The notes under the pieces are model-generated. The model ran no database searches. It saw only the letters and a program-made list of their open reading frames with translations, and had not been told where the DNA came from. Positions 47,405 to 55,866 of a stretch of DNA of 64,000 nt are shown here, one piece after another. The stretch is from a virus: the IMG/VR virus record IMGVR_UViG_3300005537_000002, positions 62,001 to 126,000 of that record, one strand, 5' to 3'. Within the stretch, counting starts at the first letter, position 1; each line of letters opens with the position of its first letter. Made by a program: the position numbers and the translations under genes.

Positions 47405-47743
47405 ATGAAGAAAGTCGAAGTCACGCGTCAGCAGGTAGCGGAGTTTAGCACACTACTGTCGATGCGGATCCTGTACGGAATCGGAGATACTATGCGAGCG
47501 TATCACCGAGATATGGATGAGATGCCCCAAGAACTCCGCGAGTTGCTAGAGTACTTGTTGAGAGACGGGGATGCTCCACTCTCTCAACACTTCATCAATA
47601 AGAACATTGCTTCTGCCATCGAAGAAGCAATTCGGGAAGACATATACTTACACTGCGGTTTCGAGCACCACAACATCGAACTCGTCGGTGAAGAACCCGA
47701 CGACGTATTCTACGACCTAGAACAGAAAGGTAAGATGGCATGA
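47405..47743 (+). CDS. Hypothetical protein, 112 aa
   Basis: The ATG at 47405 is preceded by GAGGTGAG. The protein is acidic and helical (RQQVAEFSTLLSM, SAIEEAIRED). It overlaps the next gene by 4 bases (ATGA). Confidence 0.55.
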   Translation: MKKVEVTRQQVAEFSTLLSMRILYGIGDTMRAYHRDMDEMPQELRELLEYLLRDGDAPLSQHFINKNIASAIEEAIREDIYLHCGFEHHNIELVGEEPDDVFYDLEQKGKMA

Positions 47744-48063
47744 CTAACCAACGACCTAAAATCAAGCATGAAGGGAAACCTTCGGAACAACAAGAAGCCG
47801 TGTACGAAGCTATAGACGCTCACCTAGCAGACGAATGTAGGTATGAGTGGAGTCTACCTCTCTACAAACTGGATGGAACAGTACTCGTAGTACTCCATCC
47901 AGAACTGAACGCTCACGCGTACGAGTCCAAAGAACTAGTGTACTGCCTCGAGGGTCGCGTTATTAAGGTAATGGTTATAGACCTGGGTTCGATATCGCTA
48001 GAGGACGAGCGTAGAGTCCGTAGACAGCACGAGTTTGGCGATTGCGAAGACGAGGAGAACTAA
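47740..48063 (+). CDS. Hypothetical protein, 107 aa
   Basis: An ATGA start overlaps the previous stop. The sequence has acidic ends and alternating strands (LYKLDGTVLVVLHPEL). Not recognised. A 9-bp inverted repeat (CTGGATGGA with TCCATCCAG, near 47870-47903) lies in the middle of the gene. Confidence 0.5.
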   Translation: MTNQRPKIKHEGKPSEQQEAVYEAIDAHLADECRYEWSLPLYKLDGTVLVVLHPELNAHAYESKELVYCLEGRVIKVMVIDLGSISLEDERRVRRQHEFGDCEDEEN

Positions 48064-48065
48064 CA

Positions 48066-48374
48066 ATGGCTGATAGGAAGTTATGGTTTGGCTACTACGC
48101 AAAAGTGGAGGGGACGATAGCTGATGAGTTCGTAGTAGACGAGACCGAGTTCGAGGACTTCTTAGCACAGTACAAAGCTCGCTCACGAGACGAGTGGCAG
48201 AGTCAGAATCCAACGGATGCCGAACTGAGAGAAGAAGCAGTCGAAGCGTTCATTGAAGAGTGGCTTAGAAAGAACCATGGAGCTGATACCGTACCGAATT
48301 GGCTTGACATCGACCTCACAACAGATGAGGAGTTCACGACTGCAGTCGTTGACGAAGATAAGGAGAACCAATAA
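48066..48374 (+). CDS. Acidic small protein, family of 46647/48374
   Basis: ATG 48066 follows GAGGAG. The 102-residue product shares the EFEDFLAQY ... VEAFIEEWL ... VPNWLD plan with its neighbours and is even more acidic. Its last base overlaps the next ATG, and the two paralogues are adjacent, as in a tandem duplication. Confidence 0.65.
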   Translation: MADRKLWFGYYAKVEGTIADEFVVDETEFEDFLAQYKARSRDEWQSQNPTDAELREEAVEAFIEEWLRKNHGADTVPNWLDIDLTTDEEFTTAVVDEDKENQ

Positions 48375-48655
48375 TGAGTGGTAAGACGTTAAGGTTTAGC
48401 TACAGTGCGAGTATCGCAGTGGCAGTAGAGGATGAAGTAGAAGTCGATGAGGATGAATTGGAAGCCTTCGTTGCAGAGTATATAGAACAAAACAAACTTC
48501 GGCTAGAGGACGACACTGAGGAAGAGCTTAGAGACGAGGCGATAGCAGATTTCGTGGAGGAGAATTTCAAGGAAACCCACTACCTACCGGATTGGGCGTA
48601 CGAGTACGAGCAGAACGAGCGTACAGCAGAGCTTATCGAAGACGAAGGTGACTAA
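48374..48655 (+). CDS. Acidic small protein, family of 46647/48066
   Basis: This paralogue is 93 residues with VEVDEDELEAFVAEY, IADFVEENF and LPDWAY. Acidic residues make up an unusually large share. Such proteins in phages can mimic DNA or bind host polymerase or nucleases, but nothing in the sequence proves that. Confidence 0.65.
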   Translation: MSGKTLRFSYSASIAVAVEDEVEVDEDELEAFVAEYIEQNKLRLEDDTEEELRDEAIADFVEENFKETHYLPDWAYEYEQNERTAELIEDEGD

Positions 48656-48660
48656 TCACT

Positions 48661-48930
48661 ATGCCGGAATACCTATTAGAAGCCCTTAAACAGTTGCTAG
48701 AGAGGCGGATTGAGTTTACGGAGAACTACTTAGGTGGAGGTGGAGGTGCTGAGTTAGCAAGGGACCTCTGTCGAATGGATCGACAGTTAGAGGTTGTGAA
48801 AGAACTTTTAGCAGACTACCCGAGCTTCGAATGGCTCAAGCAGATATGGAACGAGAACTTCTACGGTGGATACGACTCCTTAGAGGCGTACAAACTCGAC
48901 AACCCAGAAGAGAGGAGAACTAATGAGTAG
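48661..48930 (+). CDS. Hypothetical protein, 89 aa
   Basis: Start at ATG 48661 with no strong Shine-Dalgarno site close by, so coupling to the upstream gene is likely. Helical and acidic (LEALKQLLERRIEF), with a Gly run (YLGGGGGAEL). Overlaps the next gene by 8 bases. Confidence 0.5.
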   Translation: MPEYLLEALKQLLERRIEFTENYLGGGGGAELARDLCRMDRQLEVVKELLADYPSFEWLKQIWNENFYGGYDSLEAYKLDNPEERRTNE

Positions 48931-49204
48931 CAAACTCGACACGGCTATGAACCGGGGTATGGCAATGGTTGTTAGGATGGACACTCAAGCTATGCTTGAA
49001 CGGGCTAGGCAACTGGAAGCACAGTACCCCGCGTACTGCTGGGTGTCAGATATCAGTTCAGAAAGGGACCCGTTGAACAGACCCCTGTTGCGACCGACCT
49101 TTTACTACTTTACCCAAAGAGGTGCTTATTGGGTAAATGAGGATTGGATACAGACCGGAAGGGGAACCCCTACTATAGACAGTAGCTTAAAAGAGGAGAT
49201 CTAA
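48923..49204 (+). CDS. Hypothetical protein, 93 aa
   Basis: GAGGAG precedes the ATG at a short distance. The N-terminal part is helical and the rest mixed, with aromatic residues (FYYFTQRGAYWVNEDW). Overlaps the next ATG by one base. Not recognised. Confidence 0.5.
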   Translation: MSSKLDTAMNRGMAMVVRMDTQAMLERARQLEAQYPAYCWVSDISSERDPLNRPLLRPTFYYFTQRGAYWVNEDWIQTGRGTPTIDSSLKEEI

Positions 49205-49794
49205 TGTCGTATAAACACCCAACCTTTTACCTTGGTACGTCGGAGAGGATCGAGCGTCGCGTATGGGATGCTATTGTAGATACCGTTATACACTTGCTAG
49301 AGTCCGGTATGACGACGTCTCAAGCCGACGAGGCGTTACCGACAGCTGAACTATACACGACAGACACTGAAGTACGTGAGGCTCACCGACAACTACAAGC
49401 TAAAGTTAGGCAGTCTTTTGGTACACGTTGGTGGACTTATACCGATGAGGACCCTATATGGTGGGCTGTTGACATACTGACCGATCGACTAGCACAGGAG
49501 GGTATCGTCACCCCACGAATAATCGATGACCGACCAGCGGATGATTGCGTTTGCTGGATGAACACCATTATAGAGAAGGGTGTAGAAAACGATAACTCCG
49601 GTTGGAAGATGTCGGTTGACCTGAAAGAGATACAAGAGTCTGCTTTGTGGGGCCGTAAGTGTGATACCTTACCAGAGTGGAACGGCGACAGCTCATACTA
49701 CGTTATGGGTAGTGAAAAGCGTATTATACGCGTGACCGTAGAGGATCTCGGCTGCATGCCAAGAGACTTCGCCGAAGACTACGATGAGGACTAA
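49204..49794 (+). CDS. Hypothetical protein, 196 aa
   Basis: Start at ATG 49204 after GAGGAG. Helical N-terminal half (RIERRVWDAIVDTVIHLLESG) and a Trp-rich middle (WWTYTDEDPIWWAVDIL). A DDCVCWM segment lies near residue 114. No family recognised. Confidence 0.55.
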   Translation: MSYKHPTFYLGTSERIERRVWDAIVDTVIHLLESGMTTSQADEALPTAELYTTDTEVREAHRQLQAKVRQSFGTRWWTYTDEDPIWWAVDILTDRLAQEGIVTPRIIDDRPADDCVCWMNTIIEKGVENDNSGWKMSVDLKEIQESALWGRKCDTLPEWNGDSSYYVMGSEKRIIRVTVEDLGCMPRDFAEDYDED

Positions 49795-49796
49795 GT

Positions 49797-50000
49797 ATGC
49801 AACGTTGGTGTATTAAGGACGAACGTGTCGTAGTACTGTTGCTCCTGAACGGATTCGTCGTACAGGATTTGGTGGGTGTTACAGATGGTACGAATTGGAT
49901 GTACACTGACCTCCCTATAGAGGTGAACTGTCAGTACCTACTACCAGACGGACACGTTATCAGATCGGTTGGTACAGAACTAAAACTAGTAGGAGAGTAG
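49797..50000 (+). CDS. Hypothetical protein, 67 aa
   Basis: A small beta-rich protein (ERVVVLLLLNGFVVQDLVGV) beginning 3 bases after the previous stop. Not a clear membrane protein. Unknown. Confidence 0.5.
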   Translation: MQRWCIKDERVVVLLLLNGFVVQDLVGVTDGTNWMYTDLPIEVNCQYLLPDGHVIRSVGTELKLVGE

Positions 50001-50003
50001 GCG

Positions 50004-50381
50004 ATGAGTCGGGGTGAAGGTTACTTGCTAGCTAGGGATTATGAGTTTGCCGAGATAGTACGGAGTATTGGGGAGGATTGGTTAGGAGTGAGTATAAAGC
50101 CTCAGTACTCCGGTGGGATACGAGGGCCGATAATACGATATGCTATCGGTGCTAGGGGCAATGGTATGTGGTTTCTCGGAGCTGACTGTGCTCGAACGTA
50201 CTTGCAATGGAGTAGATTTGGTAGCTACTACGGACCAAACGGTACGATGACGTTGCGAAAGCGTATTCTGAGTAATCCTAACTGCCGTAGACTAGCGAAA
50301 ACACTACTAGTTGAGGTGTATTACTCGCACGTGTCCGAAGATATAGTAGCGGAAGCACACAGTCTAGTCGGAGGTAATTAA
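50004..50381 (+). CDS. Hypothetical protein, possibly related to 55435
   Basis: This 125-residue protein and the product of 55435 share a middle segment GARGNGMWFLGADCAR versus GAHGNGVWLVVASREF and a preceding I/V-x-Y pattern, so a distant relation is likely. The function is unknown. Confidence 0.5.
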   Translation: MSRGEGYLLARDYEFAEIVRSIGEDWLGVSIKPQYSGGIRGPIIRYAIGARGNGMWFLGADCARTYLQWSRFGSYYGPNGTMTLRKRILSNPNCRRLAKTLLVEVYYSHVSEDIVAEAHSLVGGN

Positions 50382-50383
50382 CA

Positions 50384-50827
50384 ATGACAGGCACCGATTA
50401 CAGCCAGGTGTTCAATCCTGTGCTAGATGGAGACGGTCTGGAAGTAGAAGGTCATAGACACGACCTTTATTGGGAGGTTGAACGTCGCACCGAAAATTGG
50501 TGGCAGTGGTATTGGATTGTACCAGTTCGACGTAGCGAGTTTGTCTACAAGGTGAGTATAGATAACTGCATGGGTAGGTTCATCGCACTCAGACGAGGTT
50601 TAACTGAGGAGTTGGTTGACAGCACTCGCCTGCGGAAGAAAGAAGACCTAGCGAACTCACTCAAACTGACTGTAGAAGCCTATGAGGGTGACTACATTGT
50701 ACTCACTGACGGTTGGCATCTAGCAGGCAGGTGGCAAGTCGAGCACGGCAAGCTCGTAGCAGTTAGCGTTCCGGATGACGTTAAGTGGAGGCAAGGACCA
50801 CCGAGACTGTACGGAATGGCCTCATAG
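50384..50827 (+). CDS. Hypothetical protein, 147 aa
   Basis: Start at ATG 50384 after GGAGG. The sequence is aromatic and acidic with paired Trp (ERRTENWWQWYWIVPVRR). No motif recognised. Confidence 0.5.
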   Translation: MTGTDYSQVFNPVLDGDGLEVEGHRHDLYWEVERRTENWWQWYWIVPVRRSEFVYKVSIDNCMGRFIALRRGLTEELVDSTRLRKKEDLANSLKLTVEAYEGDYIVLTDGWHLAGRWQVEHGKLVAVSVPDDVKWRQGPPRLYGMAS

Positions 50828-50842
50828 AAAAGGACTAAGCAA

Positions 50843-51076
50843 ATGACTTTAGACCCACACGGTCGCAGTGACATTGAGACCGCGATACTGTACTACACCG
50901 AACTGCTGCGACGTATACCTGAGCTACAGGAGAACACCCTCCGTATACAGCAGATTTCGTTTAAGATTGCTGTGCTGAACTCTATACCGAGTATGGACAG
51001 TATACGAGACCAGCTAGCGTATTGGGAGCAGTTCGGAGCACCCAAAGAGGGCCTACTTGGAGATGAGCCTGAATGA
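50843..51076 (+). CDS. Small helical protein, 77 aa
   Basis: ATG 50843 lies about 9 bases after AAAGGA. Helical (IETAILYYTELLRRIPELQENTL). Overlaps the next gene by 4 bases. Unknown. Confidence 0.5.
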   Translation: MTLDPHGRSDIETAILYYTELLRRIPELQENTLRIQQISFKIAVLNSIPSMDSIRDQLAYWEQFGAPKEGLLGDEPE

Positions 51077-51540
51077 GTCGTAGGACGCATATGCTGTCAC
51101 TGGTGTTCGTCGGCATGGCATTGTGTACTGTGCTAATATTATTATGGCAAGCTATTACTAATCCTACCAACTACTTCCATGTCAGTTTTGATGCCTCAAC
51201 TCCGGTAGTGATGTACGACTTGCCCCCGGGTTCTCCTCATAGTTTCGAACGCTTTAGAGCACAGTACAAAGTGGTAGTACCCTACTGTGCTATGCCTCAA
51301 ATCGAACCTTGGCTTAACAACCGGCAGGGTACAGTTACTGCCAGTGATCAGAACGGCAACGGCTGTTTAGTAAGTGTGAACTCGAAACCCGTATGGATGC
51401 CGCCTACACAGTCGCAGTACTGGATTTGGTACGGATACACCTCGTGGAGAGACTGCAACCTCAGAACTCCAATTAGAGCGGCGTGCGACTTTTGGAATGC
51501 AAACGGTACCGAGTTGCTCGCTCGGTACAACAAATTATAG
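51073..51540 (+). CDS. Secreted or membrane-anchored protein with signal-anchor
   Basis: ATGA overlaps the previous stop. A basic N-terminus (MSRRTH) and one hydrophobic helix (residues 7-26) are followed by a 125-residue domain that would face outside. Four cysteines (CAMP, GCLV, RDCNL, RAACD) could form two disulfides. The domain is rich in Pro, Trp and Tyr. It is a candidate cell-surface or superinfection-exclusion protein, but that is inference. Confidence 0.6.
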   Translation: MSRRTHMLSLVFVGMALCTVLILLWQAITNPTNYFHVSFDASTPVVMYDLPPGSPHSFERFRAQYKVVVPYCAMPQIEPWLNNRQGTVTASDQNGNGCLVSVNSKPVWMPPTQSQYWIWYGYTSWRDCNLRTPIRAACDFWNANGTELLARYNKL

Positions 51541-51550
51541 GTTTGCCATC

Positions 51551-51580
51551 TTGTAAAACACCCGTAAGATTTATTATAAT
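51551..51580 (+). promoter_or_regulatory. Promoter TTGTAA-18-TATAAT
   Basis: TTGTAA 51551-51556 and TATAAT 51575-51580, with the TATAATATAAATA context. Confidence 0.85.
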
Positions 51581-51630
51581 ATAAATAGTAATAAATTATT
51601 ACTACATACCACCACTTAGGAGGTTAACGC

Positions 51631-52284
51631 ATGTCAGACGACGTAACACTCACGCAGGTAGAGTTGGAAAAAGCTAATGCATACATGTACTCACGGAAGA
51701 CCATTATGCACGACGATGGAGAGTTCTACTTCTATCACGGACTAAAAGGTGCACTACATCATGCTTTGCGTGTGGCAATTAACGATTACCACGAAGAGCA
51801 CAGGATGGACTACGAACGCTTTATGAGTATGCCAACAGCTAAGGAAGGCCGGCGTAAGACTATTCTGTACGCCGAACTAGACTCGGAAGGGCTTATGCCT
51901 ATCTGTGCTGACTGGCAGACGACTCACCAGGAGTTGGAAGACGTAGTTAGACGATGTCTAGAGACAAAGCCTTTCACTGACGATGACTTAGCAGACGCTC
52001 TCGTTTGGGGACTTCGCGCTCGTATGGTACTAGCTGTGCAGAGAGTGATAGCCGAATGGAGACCAAAGCTAGAGGCGTTGACGTATACTGTTTGGCTTGC
52101 TAACCAGATTGACCTAGCTTGCCAACACATACCGACAGACAGCGAACGGACGTTGGACATCGAGATCGTTGTAGAATGGATGCTATCGCAAGACAAGGCC
52201 AAAGTAATGGACCACTGTCTGCGTGGAGTACAGCCATACTACGACACAGACGTTTGCGATCTGTGGTTTGCCTATTACAACTAA
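51631..52284 (+). CDS. Hypothetical protein, 217 aa
   Basis: ATG 51631 follows AGGAGG at about 6 bases. The protein is helical, with acidic and basic stretches mixed and paired histidines (GALHHALRVA). First gene after the promoter at 51551. Not recognised. Confidence 0.6.
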   Translation: MSDDVTLTQVELEKANAYMYSRKTIMHDDGEFYFYHGLKGALHHALRVAINDYHEEHRMDYERFMSMPTAKEGRRKTILYAELDSEGLMPICADWQTTHQELEDVVRRCLETKPFTDDDLADALVWGLRARMVLAVQRVIAEWRPKLEALTYTVWLANQIDLACQHIPTDSERTLDIEIVVEWMLSQDKAKVMDHCLRGVQPYYDTDVCDLWFAYYN

Positions 52285-52297
52285 GTACAGTTAGTTT

Positions 52298-52330
52298 ACA
52301 GTGTAGAGTACGTAAAGTACTCTACACTGT
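52298..52330 (+). repeat. 14-bp perfect hairpin between genes
   Basis: ACAGTGTAGAGTAC (52298-52311) pairs with 52317-52330 across a 5-base loop. No T-run follows, so it is more likely an mRNA processing or stability element than a terminator. Its right arm runs into a CTGTGCTA octamer (52327-52334). Confidence 0.75.
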
Positions 52331-52350
52331 GCTATGAAGGGGGTATAAAC

Positions 52351-52572
52351 ATGCCTTTATGGAAAGTCTCTGATTTCAAGTTGTATCGTGGGACATTTAC
52401 AGACTCTGAAGGGTTTCACGCGGTTGTGTTCCATGCGCTTGACGAGCTCAACGAGGTATATGTTCTTGGGGATGAGTACACTGACGCCAAGGATATAGAG
52501 GTCGAGTTGCATAAACAGCCTTCACTCTACGCCGACCTGGAAATCGGTATCATTATTAAGGAGAGGGAGTAA
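52351..52572 (+). CDS. Hypothetical protein, 73 aa
   Basis: ATG 52351 follows AAGGGGG. Mixed alpha/beta, acidic (HALDELNEVYVLGDEYTD). Unknown. Confidence 0.5.
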   Translation: MPLWKVSDFKLYRGTFTDSEGFHAVVFHALDELNEVYVLGDEYTDAKDIEVELHKQPSLYADLEIGIIIKERE

Positions 52573-52574
52573 TT

Positions 52575-52868
52575 ATGCCGAATACAGCACTAGGCAATGA
52601 GTATTGGGATAAAGCTATCCCCTTTCCAGATGCAAGTCCGGAAGTGGACGTGTACACCAATATCCGAGGTATTGCGGACATGCACAACGGAGACGTAACC
52701 AAAGTTGTAGAGCACCTGAAAGTGCATATACTTGACCGGTGGCGAAAAGTGGCAAAGATTCCAGGCTTTGACCAGCAGTATTACGACAACTGGAACCGTC
52801 GAGTACAGTTGTTAGAGACTGAGATACAACATCTCGAACAGCGACAGAAAGGGCACGCGAATGCCTAA
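52575..52868 (+). CDS. Hypothetical protein, 97 aa
   Basis: Begins 2 bases after the previous stop, with GAGAGGGAG upstream. The C-terminal half is a helix (NRRVQLLETEIQHLEQRQKG). It overlaps the next gene by 8 bases. Unknown. Confidence 0.5.
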   Translation: MPNTALGNEYWDKAIPFPDASPEVDVYTNIRGIADMHNGDVTKVVEHLKVHILDRWRKVAKIPGFDQQYYDNWNRRVQLLETEIQHLEQRQKGHANA

Positions 52869-53316
52869 AACCGTAGAGCAGTTAGCGTTGGAGTTGGATG
52901 ACGAAGAAGTACTGGCTGCGTATGCGTACTTGCAGTTCAACTCAGCCGTAGACAACGACTGTTGGTTGAGAGTCATTCTATCATGCGGTAACGAAGAGGA
53001 CCGTACTTCGATTGAAGCCTATCTAGCGAAGCTATGGCCTAGCATACGACTGCCTTCAACTGACGACATGAGAGAGTTCGTCAAGCAGCAGTGGACTAAG
53101 TACCCACCGAAGGTACGGGAGACTCCTAGGTTCGTGCAAGCACAGTTGTATGTGGAGCTTATCAAAGAGGCTCAACAAGGTATCAAGATAGAACGTAACC
53201 TCAAACCTAACCCAAATCTAGAGCGCACGACACAACAGTATACGGATGCCATTGATAGATACCTGTGGTGGTTACGAGTCAATGGCTATGAAGTGGCTGA
53301 CAGAGCTCATACTTAG
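52861..53316 (+). CDS. Hypothetical protein, 151 aa
   Basis: Helical protein with an acidic first half (EQLALELDDEEVLAAYAYLQF) and a basic, Pro-rich middle (QWTKYPPKVRETPRF). Coupled to the previous gene by overlap. Unknown. Confidence 0.5.
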   Translation: MPKTVEQLALELDDEEVLAAYAYLQFNSAVDNDCWLRVILSCGNEEDRTSIEAYLAKLWPSIRLPSTDDMREFVKQQWTKYPPKVRETPRFVQAQLYVELIKEAQQGIKIERNLKPNPNLERTTQQYTDAIDRYLWWLRVNGYEVADRAHT

Positions 53317-53346
53317 GACTCTGTCAGTAAGAAATGGAGGTCAACT

Positions 53347-53682
53347 ATGGGAGCGCTATTTGAGCGCCGACCGGAAAACGCTATTCCGAGGCACGTGAGA
53401 ACTATGCTGCAAATGTTGTTAGACAACCAGCCGGAGTTTGCTGGTCGAACGTATCCTGGTATGCCAGATGAGATGTTAGGACCTCACTCGGCAAGCTTCG
53501 TAATGGAGTACCATGGACAGGCACTAGTTGTTACTGTCACTGACGTGGACTCTGTCGCACTAGCGAGGGAGGACGAAAGTGACATGCCCGAGTTTGTGGA
53601 GGCTCAGTTGTATCGTATGTGGGAGAACGGACCAACCGACGAACCCGTCGTACAACCACCACTCTGGTATGAGGAGGACTAA
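53347..53682 (+). CDS. Hypothetical protein, 111 aa
   Basis: TGGAGG lies about 8 bases before the ATG. The protein has a strand-rich centre (FVMEYHGQALVVTVTDVD) and an acidic end. Unknown. Confidence 0.5.
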   Translation: MGALFERRPENAIPRHVRTMLQMLLDNQPEFAGRTYPGMPDEMLGPHSASFVMEYHGQALVVTVTDVDSVALAREDESDMPEFVEAQLYRMWENGPTDEPVVQPPLWYEED

Positions 53683-53685
53683 ACT

Positions 53686-54078
53686 ATGTCTAAGATCTCT
53701 TGGTACACACTACTAAGCCGTCTGAACGAATCTTGGTTAGAAGAGAATGACATGTTAGGAGAAGTAACTGAGATATACTTGCAAGAACCCGAACACAAGG
53801 TAGGAGATATGGTAGCACTCTTCTACCACCTACTCGACTGTGGTGATGACTTTTTCTGCCACTCGGATAGACATAACCCAGCTTATGCTGCTGAGAACGC
53901 TCTTACCAGCGACGGAGACGAAGTTATCCGATTCACATTCCCCAACGGTAGCGAGTTTTACCTGACAGTAAGTAAAACTCCACCGGAAGGAGTCTCTACT
54001 GCATTCGAAAACACGTTCGACAGAGGTTCTAGCTACCGTACCGAGGAGTTGCTAGAACGACTCGGTTGGGAGGACTAA
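53686..54078 (+). CDS. Hypothetical acidic protein, 130 aa
   Basis: Begins 3 bases after the previous stop with GAGGAGG upstream. Acidic and aromatic; one strand-rich part (DEVIRFTFPNGSEFYLTV). Unknown. Confidence 0.55.
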   Translation: MSKISWYTLLSRLNESWLEENDMLGEVTEIYLQEPEHKVGDMVALFYHLLDCGDDFFCHSDRHNPAYAAENALTSDGDEVIRFTFPNGSEFYLTVSKTPPEGVSTAFENTFDRGSSYRTEELLERLGWED

Positions 54079-54081
54079 GCT

Positions 54082-54357
54082 ATGTCTAGACGAAGTTGGA
54101 AACGTATACCACTCCGACAACGCTTGGAGGAAGCTTGGCAGTCGAACCCATGGTACGAACAATCGCTGTACACGTACAGGCTGTATACGAGTGAGGACGA
54201 TACTTGGAGCTTCCAACAGCACCCGTTGCCGGAACGTTGCGGTCAGTGTCAGGAACTCTCCGGTTGGTGGGATCCGAGAATCGGTACATACCACTGTGCT
54301 AATTGCGGGTCGTACCGAACTCAACTTGCTATACAGGGCATCGTTTGGGTGCTATAG
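54082..54357 (+). CDS. Zinc-ribbon protein, 91 aa
   Basis: The C-terminal half carries CGQCQELSGWWDPRIGTYHCANCG, two CxxC pairs in the spacing of a zinc ribbon. The N-terminus is basic (SRRSWKRIPLRQR). Starts 3 bases after the previous stop. Nucleic-acid binding is possible. Confidence 0.6.
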   Translation: MSRRSWKRIPLRQRLEEAWQSNPWYEQSLYTYRLYTSEDDTWSFQQHPLPERCGQCQELSGWWDPRIGTYHCANCGSYRTQLAIQGIVWVL

Positions 54358-54367
54358 TATAGGCCTC

Positions 54368-54397
54368 TTGTTTTCAGTGGGAGGTTTATATTATAAT
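54368..54397 (+). promoter_or_regulatory. Promoter TTGTTT-18-TATAAT
   Basis: TTGTTT 54368-54373 and TATAAT 54392-54397 in the usual GCCTCTTGTTTTC context. Confidence 0.85.
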
Positions 54398-54437
54398 ATA
54401 ATATATAAATGAACTTACAATACACGAAGGAGGGATC

Positions 54438-55088
54438 ATGCTACTACTACGCATACACGTACCAAGTAAAGAGGAGGGGGATCGGTTTCACCATACGGGG
54501 CCTACTGACAAGATGGTGGAAGGTGTACGACTATATGGCACGTTTGGTGTCATTACTAGAGAAGACAAACCCACTTCAGTGGGGTATCGCGGTGGTGGGA
54601 GTTACGAGTCTGACGATAGTTATGTAGGATCTGCAGACATCACTTGCGACGACGACCAGATAGAGGCTACCTTCCAGTGGTTGCACTCCAACGGCTTTTG
54701 GAACGTAACGATAGAAGATGCTGGCTTCTATGTCGAACATGATCAACGAGAGGCCGACCGGAAAGCACAATTGCAATGGAAGAAGGACCACGCAACTGAA
54801 CTGTTGGACCAGATCGTTACGATAGCCGTAGCAGAAGAACACCAAGCAGTATACAGACTTCCTTACCGGTGCATCTACGAAGTTATGTTGAGAGCATCAG
54901 TTAACTTCTCGATTCCAGACGATGAGGACGATCCGAACAGTTCAACACACCCACTTACTCCCGCGGAGTTCTTTGAGATGCTCGACGAAGTCGGTTTGTG
55001 TAACCGGTGGTTCCGACTAAGTAACGCATTGTACGAAGCCGACTGGCAACAGTATAAAGTAGCTGACATTAACCACTGGGTTGTATAG
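54438..55088 (+). CDS. Hypothetical protein, 216 aa
   Basis: The ATG at 54438 follows AAGGAGG. The protein has a beta-rich N-terminal third, a charged helix (EHDQREADRKAQLQWKKDH) and an acidic helical C-terminus. An overlapping frame from 54409 lacks a ribosome site and was rejected. Unknown. Confidence 0.6.
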   Translation: MLLLRIHVPSKEEGDRFHHTGPTDKMVEGVRLYGTFGVITREDKPTSVGYRGGGSYESDDSYVGSADITCDDDQIEATFQWLHSNGFWNVTIEDAGFYVEHDQREADRKAQLQWKKDHATELLDQIVTIAVAEEHQAVYRLPYRCIYEVMLRASVNFSIPDDEDDPNSSTHPLTPAEFFEMLDEVGLCNRWFRLSNALYEADWQQYKVADINHWVV

Positions 55089-55106
55089 ATATGGAGTCTA
55101 GCCGTG

Positions 55107-55445
55107 ATGAGTGAACGCGAAGATGCCCGATCAGAGGAGTACGTAGAGTTACCCCTACCGAAGCGTATCTACTATCAAATGTTGGATGCTGTTTCTCGTG
55201 TTTTGAAAAGAGATATGACTGACACCGAGTGGTATGCAGCCGGTAGACCTATGCTTGCAGCAGAAGTCCCACCCAGACGTACTCGCAAGGTGTATAACAC
55301 ATCGTACTGCAGACATTGCAACCGAAATAAAGTTGCAAGTTGGTCAAAGACCAAACTCTGTAGGTCTTGTAGGCAGCTACACTACACCCGGGGTTGGCCT
55401 ACCGAAGCTCCGAATACTGTAGAGGAGTCCAACGATGTTCAGTAG
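55107..55445 (+). CDS. Zinc-ribbon protein, 112 aa
   Basis: YCRHCNRNKVASWSKTKLCRSC near residues 72-93 gives two CxxC pairs with basic residues between, typical of a nucleic-acid-binding ribbon. GTG 55104 and ATG 55107 are both possible starts. Overlaps the next ATG by 11 bases. Confidence 0.6.
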   Translation: MSEREDARSEEYVELPLPKRIYYQMLDAVSRVLKRDMTDTEWYAAGRPMLAAEVPPRRTRKVYNTSYCRHCNRNKVASWSKTKLCRSCRQLHYTRGWPTEAPNTVEESNDVQ

Positions 55446-55842
55446 TAGGGATAACCGGTTGCACGCACGTTATATCAACGGTATACCCGTGGGTGAGTGG
55501 TTGATGCAACAGCCAGAGTGGGTAGAGGTGTTTGAGCGTATTAAGCCGACCTACTTAGGTATGACAGTGACTTGCCGCTATAATGGGTACGACGAGTCGA
55601 CAAGTACTTACTACACTCGTAGGTCTACTGTCGTGGATGTGGATATGGGGGCTCACGGTAATGGAGTCTGGTTGGTCGTTGCAAGTAGGGAGTTTGGTAA
55701 GTTAGTACGATTGCCGGGATATGCAATCGTCGTAAGGAATAGACTTATTAAGACTTACCTCGACGATTTGGATCGAGAGCGTAGAGCTAGGTACTTACTA
55801 CGTTCGCAATTACATGTAGCTGTCGATGTACCAATGGACTAG
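55435..55842 (+). CDS. Hypothetical protein, possibly related to 50004
   Basis: Shares GAHGNGVWLV and the following pattern with the product of 50004. It has a helical basic C-terminus (DDLDRERRARYLLRSQ). The function is unknown. Confidence 0.5.
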   Translation: MFSSRDNRLHARYINGIPVGEWLMQQPEWVEVFERIKPTYLGMTVTCRYNGYDESTSTYYTRRSTVVDVDMGAHGNGVWLVVASREFGKLVRLPGYAIVVRNRLIKTYLDDLDRERRARYLLRSQLHVAVDVPMD

Positions 55843-55866
55843 TCACTGTGCTAGAGGAGGTCAACT

